Source: an uncultured Balneola sp.
GTDB lineage: Bacteria > Bacteroidota > Rhodothermia > Balneolales > Balneolaceae
DNA: 64,000 nt
Reading direction: 5' to 3'
Assembly: GCA_902529115.1 (NCBI GenBank)
Contig: CABZVB010000001.1
Coordinates: 124,001-188,000 of the forward strand
Of this stretch, positions 56,353-64,000 are shown piece after piece. The notes beneath the pieces were generated by a model. It saw only the letters and a program-made list of their open reading frames with translations. It did not search any database and had not been told where the DNA came from. Both the position numbers and the translations under genes were made by a program. How positions within the stretch are numbered: position 1 is the stretch's first letter; each line of letters opens with the position of its first letter.

Positions 56353-58056
56353 ATGTCATTCCGCTGGGTAATTACACAGTTGGAGCAAAAGGAAGCTGTA
56401 TCCAACTTAATGGAGATACTAAATGTTCCTGAGGCCATAGCTCGACTATTGGCAATACGCGGTATCTCAAGCTTTGAAGATGCAAAACAATTTTTTAGAC
56501 CAACCCTAAACGAATTATATGACCCTTTTCTAATGAAAGATATGGATCGAGCATCCGAGCGTCTTTCTTTAGCTATTCGTTCCAACGAAAAAGTACTGGT
56601 ATATGGTGATTATGATGTAGATGGAACCACCGCTACAGCTATTGTCTATAACTTCTTGAAAGAATTTGGGGTGGTAGTAGACTATTATATTCCACATCGA
56701 TTTAAAGAAGGATACGGAATTAATCCTGAGGGAGTACAGTATGCCTACAAGATGGGCGCGCAGGTTATTGTGTCGGTTGATTGTGGAATTACTGCCATCG
56801 AAGAAGCAGAAGAAATCAAAGCTCTCGGTATGGATCTAATTATTTGTGACCACCATACCGTCGGAGCAACGCTACCCGATGCTTATGCGATATTGGATCC
56901 GAAACGCGAAGACTGCTCCTACCCCTTTGACGGATTATCTGGGGCGGGTGTAGGTTTTAAATTAGTTCAGGCCACCTTAGCCCGGCTAGGGCTTCCTGCG
57001 AAGATAGCCTATGACTATTTGGATTTATTGGCTGTATCAATTGCCTCAGATATAGTACCCATTATTGATGAAAATCGAATTTTAATGTGGGCTGGATTGG
57101 ACCGCCTCAGAACCAATCCAAGAGTGGGAATTCAGGCATTGATGGACCATATTCGGGTACCACAAGCAGAATTAGACACCAAAAAAATTGTGTTTTCTAT
57201 TGGTCCGCGAATTAATGCAGCGGGCCGGATGGGGGATGCATCCACCGCTGTAAAGTTATTAATTGCAAAAGATGAACCCGAGGCTAAATTAATGGCCAGA
57301 GAATTAGAGTCCATTAATGCAAAACGGCGTAATACCGACATTACCACAATGAATGAGGCAGTTGAACAGATTGAAGAGCAGTTGAATATGGATCGGATAT
57401 CGGCGCTTGTATTGTTTAATCCGGATTGGCACTTAGGTGTTATTGGTATTGTAGCTTCACGTTTGGTGGATTTGTACCACAGACCGACTATTATGCTAAG
57501 CGAGGTTGATGGAAAGATTAAAGGTTCAGCTAGAAGTATTCGTGGATTTAACATCTATGAAGCAATTTTAGAATGCGAAGATTTATTAGAACAATTTGGT
57601 GGACATGAATATGCCGCTGGTTTAACTTTAAAGAATGGAGCGTTAAAAGAGTTTAGAAAACGAATGAATAGCAAGGCAGTGGAAGAGTTATCGGGAAGTT
57701 CTTTTGAGGCTGAATTACTGGTTGATGCGGAAATAAATCTATTAGAGATTGATGGTAAGTTCTGGAAATTGTTGCATCAGTTTCAACCATTTGGGCCGGG
57801 AAATACCAAACCTCTATTTGCTAGTAGGGGGCTAAGCAAAGTTGGGGTTCCTACCATAGTTGGAAATGGACATCTAAAGCTTCGATTAAAGCAAGAAGAC
57901 TCTCCCATATTTGACGCGATTGGGTTTAACATGCATGATTTAATGCCCATAGTGAGGGATGAAAAAAAATTCGACATTGCATATGAGCTGGAAGAAAATA
58001 CCTGGAATAGCAACACAACCATACAGATTCATTTGCGTGATATTAAGGAATCTTAG
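56353..58056 (+). CDS. recJ: Single-stranded-DNA-specific exonuclease RecJ
   Basis: 5'-3' ssDNA exonuclease of recombination and repair; 567 residues. DHH-family motifs: VYGDYDVDGTTATAIVY (I), SVDCGITAIEEA (II), ICDHHTVGATLPDAYAILDP (III), and FDGLSGAGVGFK (IV). The DHHA1 part has FNPDWHLGVIGIVASRLVD and GSARSIRGFNIYEAILEC with EQFGGHEYAAGLTL. The OB domain is at the C-terminus. A weak AAAGGAA lies upstream of the ATG. A tRNA-Phe gene with its own promoter follows. Confidence 0.97.
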   Translation: MSFRWVITQLEQKEAVSNLMEILNVPEAIARLLAIRGISSFEDAKQFFRPTLNELYDPFLMKDMDRASERLSLAIRSNEKVLVYGDYDVDGTTATAIVYNFLKEFGVVVDYYIPHRFKEGYGINPEGVQYAYKMGAQVIVSVDCGITAIEEAEEIKALGMDLIICDHHTVGATLPDAYAILDPKREDCSYPFDGLSGAGVGFKLVQATLARLGLPAKIAYDYLDLLAVSIASDIVPIIDENRILMWAGLDRLRTNPRVGIQALMDHIRVPQAELDTKKIVFSIGPRINAAGRMGDASTAVKLLIAKDEPEAKLMARELESINAKRRNTDITTMNEAVEQIEEQLNMDRISALVLFNPDWHLGVIGIVASRLVDLYHRPTIMLSEVDGKIKGSARSIRGFNIYEAILECEDLLEQFGGHEYAAGLTLKNGALKEFRKRMNSKAVEELSGSSFEAELLVDAEINLLEIDGKFWKLLHQFQPFGPGNTKPLFASRGLSKVGVPTIVGNGHLKLRLKQEDSPIFDAIGFNMHDLMPIVRDEKKFDIAYELEENTWNSNTTIQIHLRDIKES

Positions 58057-58065
58057 AGTTGTGTA

Positions 58066-58096
58066 TTGTTTCTCCAAGTTAAAGGGTTTATATTTG
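58066..58096 (+). promoter_or_regulatory. Bacteroidota-type promoter for tRNA-Phe
   Basis: TTG at 58066-58068 and, 20 nt later, TATATTTG at 58089-58096, a full TAnnTTTG match. The tRNA begins 15 nt after it, the expected distance for a direct tRNA promoter. Confidence 0.65.
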
Positions 58097-58110
58097 TCAT
58101 CCTTTCGGTT

Positions 58111-58186
<76 letters not shown>

Positions 58187-58190
58187 TCGT

Positions 58191-58233
58191 AAAACCCTGT
58201 TAGTCAGTATTTCTTTGATTCTCAGGGTTTTTT
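58191..58233 (+). terminator. First terminator after tRNA-Phe
   Basis: AAAACCCTG (58191-58199) pairs with CAGGGTTTT (58223-58231) around a 23-nt loop, and a T run follows to 58233. Confidence 0.75.
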
Positions 58234-58248
58234 ATTTGGATGAAATGA

Positions 58249-58281
58249 GAAAACTTGGGACAACCTTCCCAAGTTTTTTGA
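58249..58281 (+). terminator. Second, tandem terminator after tRNA-Phe
   Basis: AAAACTTGGGA (58250-58260) pairs with TCCCAAGTTTT (58267-58277) around loop CAACCT, with T run to 58279. Together with the first it gives a double stop. Confidence 0.82.
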
Positions 58282-58565
58282 TTGTTTTGTGAGGTGAAAA
58301 TTTGGAACAAGAAAGGGGCTACTTCTCTATAATTATGGTAATCAAAAAAGTGTAATTATATGATAACTTTACCAAGAAAAAAGAACAAAAAAGACTTACA
58401 ATAAACGTCAATATAGTCAAGGATTTAAAATCTCATTATATTATTCACAATATATTTGGTAATATTGAAACTAGTTTATTTAAGAAACTAAATCATTTCC
58501 ACATCTCATATCACTTTAATCAATTCGGTATTTTATAATAGGTTCTTTTGGAGCCTAGACTAGGG
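58282..58565. other. Gap without gene
   Basis: 284 nt (379 counted from the tRNA end, most of the rest being the two terminators). It is strongly AT-rich, with no ORF of protein-like content, no RNA gene and no complete promoter that I can see. The region lies downstream of the minus-strand lipoprotein gene, so it may only be an end region. Confidence 0.5.
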
Positions 58566-58955
58566 TTATGGCAAAAGAATCTCTCTTTGTACCACCTTAT
58601 TTTTTACAAAAATGATAACCTTTCCTGAAATAATGTAAGTACCCGTACTTATTTTGCCGCCTATTCCATCACTTAGACTCAGATCTATAATTGCTTCGCC
58701 CCCTTCTTTTTTTACTTTATTTTTAATTTCTTTGAGCATCTTCTCTATTTCACAGCTACATCCTTCCACAGAAATTTTGCCTATAATTTTATAGTCATTT
58801 TCAATTAATTGTTCTCGATTATAAACCTTGACCACAAAATTTTCTTCTTTACTTTCTCTCGAGTTGTTGTCATACGGAATGTATTCAGGGGTGATACACC
58901 CAAATAATCCCATTATGCTAAAAAAAAAGAGTAATCTTGTTTTTGGTTGATTCAT
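58566..58955 (-). CDS. Small hypothetical lipoprotein
   Basis: Protein of 129 residues with an N-terminal signal (FFFSIMGLFGC) whose lipobox puts the acylated cysteine at C20. The rest holds a conserved-looking core: YKIIGKISVEGCSC, then a helix EIEKMLKEIKNKVKKEGGEA and strands IIDLSLSDG and GTYIISGKVIIF. This strand-helix-strand pattern with G-G-E-A-I-x-x-L recalls the YbjQ/DUF4156 type of small outer-membrane lipoproteins, but the match is loose. The function is unknown. Confidence 0.7.
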   Translation of the reverse strand: MNQPKTRLLFFFSIMGLFGCITPEYIPYDNNSRESKEENFVVKVYNREQLIENDYKIIGKISVEGCSCEIEKMLKEIKNKVKKEGGEAIIDLSLSDGIGGKISTGTYIISGKVIIFVKNKVVQREILLP

Positions 58956-59029
58956 AGGGTTTATTGTAATGATAGAGATAAAAATTCATCCTTTAGCAAC
59001 TTAGATGTTTACACAATGGAGGTCAAACT

Positions 59030-59347
59030 ATGATATACGTTATTATAGGTATAAGCCTAATTTTTGGATCTTTAGCTTTTATTCTGACGAAAGATAATGC
59101 TCAATACTATCTAGCTGGGTATAATACGATGTCTAAAGAGCAAAGAGAGCAGATCGATATCGAAGCCTACCTTAGGATGTTTAAAAAAGCCCATATTATT
59201 TTAGGCCTAAGCACCTTAATGCTGGGTATAGCTACACTATTTTGGTTTGGAGATCGGATAGCGGCACTTTTTATTTCAGTGTATCCCTTACTTTTTTACG
59301 GATACTTCCACTTTAAAACCTATCCATTATTGAAGCAAAAAAAGTAA
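59030..59347 (+). CDS. DUF3784-like small membrane protein
   Basis: Protein of 105 residues with three hydrophobic helices (about 2-17, 54-71, 76-92). The loop YYLAGYNTMSKEQREQIDIEAYLRMFKK matches the DUF3784 pattern (A-G-Y-N-T-M-x-x-x-E). The function is unknown. It has a GGAGG ribosome-binding site 9 nt before the ATG, one of the few perfect ones here. It stands alone between a minus-strand lipoprotein gene and the VPS10 gene. Confidence 0.82.
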   Translation: MIYVIIGISLIFGSLAFILTKDNAQYYLAGYNTMSKEQREQIDIEAYLRMFKKAHIILGLSTLMLGIATLFWFGDRIAALFISVYPLLFYGYFHFKTYPLLKQKK

Positions 59348-59446
59348 AAATAAGTTAAGCACTTATTTTTTCTTCGTACTCTTGACGAAAAGCCGCATAT
59401 ATGATAGTATGAAACATATCAAACCCATTACTAATTAGCTAATACC

Positions 59447-62400
59447 ATGTTAAACCATATCGCGATTCTAAAAAAACACCTTCTTTTTAGTCTGATTTTA
59501 TTATTTATCATTTCTATTTCATTTTCAGTCACGGCTCAAAATACATTAACCAGTGGCGATCAAAGTATGCAAGAGCTCTATGAATCGGCAGCGCATAGTA
59601 TGGCTCTTAGAGAGATAGGCCCGGCAGCGATGGGGGGGCGAATTTCAGATATTAAGGTGGACCCTAATGATCCGTCGACCTGGTATGTGTCGGTCGGTTC
59701 GGGGGGTGTTTGGAAGACGGTTAACAGTGGAACGACTTGGGAAGCTATCTTTGACGATCAAATTTCCTATTCGATTGGAACCATTGAGATTGACCCTAAT
59801 AACTCGAAGGTGATTTGGGTAGGAACCGGAGAGAATGTGAGTGGCCGTCATGTGGCTTGGGGCGATGGGGTGTATAAAAGCGAGGATGCTGGGAAAAGCT
59901 GGAAGAAAATGGGGCTGGATGGATCGGATCATATTGGTCGAATTTTGATTGATCCCCGTGATAGTGATGTGGTTTTGGTTGCTGCAGAGGGTCCTTTGTG
60001 GTCATCAGGTGGCCTAAGAGGTGTTTTTAGAACAACGGATGGTGGTGAAAATTGGGTGCAGGTACTCGATATTGACGAGAAAACAGGTGCGACTGATTTG
60101 GAGTTTGATCCATCTAATCCGGAGGTAGTCTACGCAGCTAGCTATGAGCGTCGCCGTAAAACCTGGGCTTTTTTAGCTGGCGGACCCGGTTCTGGAATTC
60201 ATAAGTCAATGAATAATGGGCGAACTTGGACGGAGCTAAGGAGTGGATTACCTGAGGCGGACATGGGAAAAATTGGCTTAGCGGTAAGTCCAGCAGATCC
60301 TAATTTGGTGTATGCAACCATAGAATCGGATCCAGCAAATAAGGGTTTTTACCGTTCAACGGATAAAGGGGAGAGTTGGGAAAAGCGTAATAGCTACACC
60401 TCTGGGGGTACGGGGCCGCATTATTATCAGGAGATTGAAGCCTCTCCAACTAATGCAGATGTAGTTATTCAAATGGATGTGTTTTATCAGGTTACTCGAG
60501 ATGGGGGGGCAACCTTCAACTATTTAGAAACGGGTCGATCTAAGCACAGTGATAATCACGCCTTATGGATAGATCCTGCCAACACAGAGCATATGCTAGC
60601 GGGCTCAGATGGCGGTTTATATGAATCTTTTGATGAGGGGAAGAATTGGAGATTTTTGTCTAATTTGCCCATAGCTCAGTTTTATAAAATTGGGGTTGAT
60701 AATACCAAGCCTTTTTACAATGTGGTGGCTGGAGCTCAGGATTTAGGAACCTTAATCGGACCTTCCCGTACCTTAAATGAAGAGGGCATTCGGAATCAAG
60801 ATTGGTATGTCCCCCTAGGGGCTGATGGGTACGATGCAGCATTCGATCCTACTGATCCCAACATTGTATATATGGAAATCCAGCAAGGGGTGTTGTATCG
60901 TTTGGATCGAAGAACTGAGGAATTAATGGATATCCAGCCTCAGCCTTCGCCGGGTGATCCAGCTGAACGATTCAATTGGGATGCGCCTTTTATCATAAGT
61001 CATCATGACAATAAAACACTCTATTTTGGTTCCCAGCGCGTTTGGAAAAGCGTGAATCGTGGAGACTCTTGGACACCCATCAGTGGAGATTTAACCACCA
61101 ATACCAATCCGTTTGAACTACCTATGCAGGACCGAGTTCCAGGAATTGATGCACTGTATGACAATGGGGCCATGTCTAAATTCGCCACCCTGACGGCTAT
61201 AGCGGAATCACCGATAAAATCGGGGATACTTTATACTGGAACGGATGACGGTATTATACATGCTAGTGAGGATGATGGGCAAAGCTGGACCAAAGCGGCA
61301 GAGCTCCCGGGGATGCCATCCTTATCATTCATAAACGATATTGAAGCTTCCTCATATGACATCCGAACCGTATTTGTGGCAGCTGATGCGCATAAAGAAG
61401 GAGATTATACACCTTATATATTTAGGAGCACTAATGGGGGTAGATCATGGAAAAATATTGCTGGAGATCTTCCTAGAGGGGTAATTGTATGGTCCATTAA
61501 GCAAGATCCAGTACGGTCAGATTTGCTGTTTATTGGCGCTGAGAATGGAATGTATTTCTCATATAATGCTGGAGAAAATTGGATCAAGCTTAATGCTTCT
61601 GCTCCAACCATATCTTATCGTGATATTGAATTACATGAGCGCGATCATGATTTAATCGGGGGAACCTTTGGTCGAGGAATATACATATTGGACGATTATT
61701 CTCCACTTCGGTATATACCCGATTTGGCAGAGAATCAAAGCCATACCATTTTTCCTGTTCGTGATGCTTGGTGGTACATCGAACAAACACCACTGCAAGC
61801 TAGTGGAATGCCTTCTCAAGGCTCTGCAGCGTACCGTGCACCCAATCCACCTTATGGAGCAACCATTAGTTACTATCTATCTGACCTGCCTAAAACGCCA
61901 GCTCAGCAGCGACAATCTGAAGTACAAGTATTAGAAGCGGAGGGTAAAGACATTCCTTTTCCGGGGTGGGAAACACTCCGGGCCGATGCACTCGAGGATA
62001 CTCCAAAAACATTGTTACTTATTAAAGATGCCTCAGGGGAACCAGTTCGATGGTTAGAAGGCGGACAAAGCCGTGGTTTTCATCGGACGACCTGGGATCT
62101 GCGCTTTCCGGCACCAGATCCCATCAGTTTTTCTACACCAGGATTTCGCCCACCTTGGGCAGGAATTCCCCAAGGCCCATTGGCTGCACCAGGAATATAT
62201 AGTGTAGAATTGTATGTACTACACAATGGCAAATTGGAAATTCAAGGAGGCGTACAGGAGTTTATTGTTAAGCCGATACCTACTTTAGAAGGTCGAGATT
62301 TTGAGGAAACCTTTGCTTTTCATAAAGAGCTTAACGACTTATCCCGTGAAATGAATAGCGCCGGAAGCTCACTCGCGGAAGCCTCAAACCGCCTTCGCCA

Positions 62401-62758
62401 TATAGAAGCGGCATTGTTGCAAACATCAACCTTATCCCCGAAGCTTTTCGAACAATTAGCTGCACTTACACGCCAGCAAGCGGAACTCATCACTCAGCTC
62501 TATGGTGACCGGATACGCCATTCAAAAGATATTTCGGTTGAACCCGCTATAGCAGGCCGTTTGAATCAGGTACTGTATGGACTTTCTGAAACGAGCTTAC
62601 CCCCGACCCAAACGCACCATACAAATGTGGCTTTGGCAAGTCAGGGATTTGAGCAATTTAAAATAGCGCTGCAGGATTTTTGGTCTGAATTAGAGAAGTA
62701 CGAAACCCAGGTACAGCAGGCAGGAGCGCCGTACACTCCGGGACAAAAGTTAAGGTGA
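59447..62758 (+). CDS. Secreted VPS10/BNR-repeat (sortilin-like beta-propeller) protein
   Basis: Protein of 1103 residues. A signal peptide of ~31 residues ends near SVTAQ. The bulk (about 50-760) is a beta-propeller of the Sortilin/VPS10 or xyloglucanase type, with repeated Asp-box motifs: TVNSGTTWEAI, SEDAGKSWKKM, TTDGGENWVQV, STDKGESWEKR, SEDDGQSWTK and STNGGRSWKN. The C-terminal ~330 residues are a separate part with a FlgD-like segment (GGQSRGFHRTTWDLRFP) and a helical end. No T9SS sorting domain is present. It could be a protease-associated or glycan-binding secreted protein; no catalytic activity can be assigned. It is convergent with a GHL10 gene. Confidence 0.9.
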   Translation: MLNHIAILKKHLLFSLILLFIISISFSVTAQNTLTSGDQSMQELYESAAHSMALREIGPAAMGGRISDIKVDPNDPSTWYVSVGSGGVWKTVNSGTTWEAIFDDQISYSIGTIEIDPNNSKVIWVGTGENVSGRHVAWGDGVYKSEDAGKSWKKMGLDGSDHIGRILIDPRDSDVVLVAAEGPLWSSGGLRGVFRTTDGGENWVQVLDIDEKTGATDLEFDPSNPEVVYAASYERRRKTWAFLAGGPGSGIHKSMNNGRTWTELRSGLPEADMGKIGLAVSPADPNLVYATIESDPANKGFYRSTDKGESWEKRNSYTSGGTGPHYYQEIEASPTNADVVIQMDVFYQVTRDGGATFNYLETGRSKHSDNHALWIDPANTEHMLAGSDGGLYESFDEGKNWRFLSNLPIAQFYKIGVDNTKPFYNVVAGAQDLGTLIGPSRTLNEEGIRNQDWYVPLGADGYDAAFDPTDPNIVYMEIQQGVLYRLDRRTEELMDIQPQPSPGDPAERFNWDAPFIISHHDNKTLYFGSQRVWKSVNRGDSWTPISGDLTTNTNPFELPMQDRVPGIDALYDNGAMSKFATLTAIAESPIKSGILYTGTDDGIIHASEDDGQSWTKAAELPGMPSLSFINDIEASSYDIRTVFVAADAHKEGDYTPYIFRSTNGGRSWKNIAGDLPRGVIVWSIKQDPVRSDLLFIGAENGMYFSYNAGENWIKLNASAPTISYRDIELHERDHDLIGGTFGRGIYILDDYSPLRYIPDLAENQSHTIFPVRDAWWYIEQTPLQASGMPSQGSAAYRAPNPPYGATISYYLSDLPKTPAQQRQSEVQVLEAEGKDIPFPGWETLRADALEDTPKTLLLIKDASGEPVRWLEGGQSRGFHRTTWDLRFPAPDPISFSTPGFRPPWAGIPQGPLAAPGIYSVELYVLHNGKLEIQGGVQEFIVKPIPTLEGRDFEETFAFHKELNDLSREMNSAGSSLAEASNRLRHIEAALLQTSTLSPKLFEQLAALTRQQAELITQLYGDRIRHSKDISVEPAIAGRLNQVLYGLSETSLPPTQTHHTNVALASQGFEQFKIALQDFWSELEKYETQVQQAGAPYTPGQKLR

Positions 62759-62786
62759 TTCGTTAAAGAATTAGATTGGGTGTGAA

Positions 62787-63860
62787 TTACTGTTTGGGTA
62801 GATTTTTTAACACCTCCCAATGATCGGGAGTCATGGATCCAACGTCAAAGACAGAGATACCTTTGGCTCCTCCACTTATTGCTTTTTGTGCAGCGGTTTG
62901 GAGCCCTTCGGGACTTAGTGCAGGAATAAATAAACCTGCTATAACATCGAAACGTCCGTGTGATTCACGGACACCTTGTTCGGCTGCAAATTTAATCCAT
63001 TCAAGATTCTGTTGGTAAAAATTATGGTAAAGCATGGGCAGGGCGACATCTAAATCCCAACTGGCCCAATCTTGACGAACCATTTGCCGCGACATCACTG
63101 GAAAAGGAAATACTGCGGCGCTGAGTTGTTTGTTGCGTTCGTGTACTTCTTGGGCAATTTCATTCACTAAGCTGGTCACCGCATTCAAACGATATTGAAG
63201 CCATTCGGTACTAAGTTCGGGATGCTCCATATCCATTGGGTCTACACCAAAGAGCTCTTTGAACCCCTTTCTGGCAATGGGGTGATATCCGTAATCATAT
63301 TCAGCAAACTGCCGGTCTTGTACCAAATCATATTTTGGTTGTAGGTCCGCTCCTAAAATAACGTCTACATAGCGTACATAATCTAGATGTACCGATGTTA
63401 GGCCTGGAATATCGGCATAGGAGATCATTTTGGAAGTAATATATTGTCTTGCTCCTGGCGAAAAAGGAGATAACCATTGATAGTAGTTAACATAAGCTCT
63501 GTAATCATATGAATTATCTCCGTTTCGATTCACAGCGTACCATTCAGGATTCTTGGCAGCGGTAGTATCACCAGGGCGATTTAAGGTCCACACCCATGCA
63601 TGGATATTAATGGAATAGTCTTGTGCCCATTCAATTACTTGTATTGTTTCCTCAATTTCAGCGGATAAGAATAAGTCGCTAAGCCCATGCTCAGAAAAGT
63701 TAGCCAATTTCTCTCTCCATTCCGCTTCTGTTTCGGCAATGCCACCACCTGTCCAAGCTGCAACCATAAATGAGCTTACTTCCGGCTGCTTGTCTTCTTG
63801 AACAGCAGAACAACTAACTAGGAATAGACTAAGTGTCATTAAAAGTAATTTATTTTTCAT
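62787..63860 (-). CDS. GHL10-family (glycosyl-hydrolase-like 10) lipoprotein
   Basis: Protein of 357 residues. A lipoprotein signal with lipobox LFLVSC puts acylation at C17. A TIM-barrel follows: WAQDYSINIHAWVWTLNRPGD, then WLSPFSPGARQYI and SVHLDYVRYVDV (family block ending D-Y-x-R-Y), then AAVFPFPVMSR and WDLDVALPMLYHNFY. C-terminal KGISVFDVGSM closes it. The family is thought to act on polysaccharides or peptidoglycan-like glycans, but the substrate is not known. Its first 11 nt overlap the end of an upstream gene. Confidence 0.88.
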   Translation of the reverse strand: MKNKLLLMTLSLFLVSCSAVQEDKQPEVSSFMVAAWTGGGIAETEAEWREKLANFSEHGLSDLFLSAEIEETIQVIEWAQDYSINIHAWVWTLNRPGDTTAAKNPEWYAVNRNGDNSYDYRAYVNYYQWLSPFSPGARQYITSKMISYADIPGLTSVHLDYVRYVDVILGADLQPKYDLVQDRQFAEYDYGYHPIARKGFKELFGVDPMDMEHPELSTEWLQYRLNAVTSLVNEIAQEVHERNKQLSAAVFPFPVMSRQMVRQDWASWDLDVALPMLYHNFYQQNLEWIKFAAEQGVRESHGRFDVIAGLFIPALSPEGLQTAAQKAISGGAKGISVFDVGSMTPDHWEVLKNLPKQ

Positions 63861-64000
63861 ACGAACTCCTTATGTATCCATCTTGGTTTATGCTCAATTT
63901 AGTGCCTGAGCGGTCTTCTAGTATTATTTCAAATCCAAGGTTAGTGGGTAAAAATTCAGCGTCATAAAAATATCCATTGACCTCAAAATTAGAACCTTCA
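63850..64000 (-). CDS. 3' end of an unidentified gene (start outside window)
   Basis: On the minus strand a frame is open from the window edge to TAA at 63852-63850, 49 complete codons. The residues look protein-like: NGYFYDAEFLPTNLGFEIIL then EDRSGTKLSINQDGYIRSSY. The stop overlaps the start of the GHL10 gene by 11 nt, the usual sign of translational coupling. I do not recognise the family. Confidence 0.5.
   Translation of the reverse strand, partial: EGSNFEVNGYFYDAEFLPTNLGFEIILEDRSGTKLSINQDGYIRSSYEK

Overview
The window looks like chromosomal DNA of a free-living, probably marine bacterium of the Bacteroidota/Balneolota/Rhodothermota group. By eye the DNA is AT-rich. Four things support this: a C-terminal type IX secretion (T9SS) sorting domain of the NYPNPFNP type at 868-1131; a small DUF4295/bL38-like gene directly after rpmB-rpmG; several TTG-N16-22-TAnnTTTG promoters, the Bacteroidota primary-sigma type; and few Shine-Dalgarno sequences. 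Balneolota is my best guess, but no rRNA is present to confirm it. TGA is an ordinary stop here (mnmG, dxs, gpsA and others end in it).

Layout. 1-4994: end of a T9SS-exported beta-helix protein, tRNA-Asp, then mnmG-rsmG carrying three parS-type palindromes inside the coding sequence, and a WYL regulator. 5024-9497: gyrA and gyrB on the minus strand. 9757-13996: rpmB-rpmG-DUF4295, then yqeY, cvpA, tyrS, xth and marR on the plus strand. 14022-21211: uvrB, a chorismate mutase/prephenate dehydrogenase fusion, a two-domain VOC protein, a DUF1643 protein, an iodotyrosine-deiodinase-like flavoprotein and proline dehydrogenase. 21747-25036: xseB-dxs-queA. 25237-32671: a complete Na+-translocating NADH:quinone reductase operon nqrABCDEF with apbE, and a convergent NqrM-like cysteine protein. 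32839-40594: tRNA-Arg, isoaspartyl peptidase, an acidic orphan, and a minus-strand yggS / broken small membrane gene / divIVA / purine nucleoside phosphorylase cluster; then a Nif3 protein, a coiled-coil protein, RNase P RNA and smpB. 40612-47754: lipoprotein, membrane protease, arginine deiminase, SirB1-like protein, prfC and a lytic transglycosylase. 47996-54165: lpdA-lipB-lipA-plsY-gpsA, a Schlafen/AlbA_2-type protein and an A-type Fe-S carrier. 54162-58186: hslO and leucine dehydrogenase (minus strand), recJ and tRNA-Phe. 58566-64000: small lipoprotein, DUF3784 membrane protein, a large secreted VPS10/BNR protein, a GHL10-type lipoprotein and the 3' end of one more minus-strand gene.

Most of the window is core housekeeping: tRNA modification, translation, DNA topology and repair, isoprenoids, lipoate and phospholipid synthesis. 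It is joined to sodium-based respiration and to amino-acid and peptide catabolism (proline dehydrogenase, leucine dehydrogenase, arginine deiminase, isoaspartyl peptidase). No phage, IS element, CRISPR array or defence island is visible. I did not find a convincing new multi-gene system. The points most worth a second look are the parS trio in mnmG-rsmG, the small gene cut by an in-frame TGA upstream of divIVA, the iodotyrosine-deiodinase homologue with all three substrate-contact residues, the NqrM-like protein, and the Fe-S carrier with a long acidic N-terminal extension.
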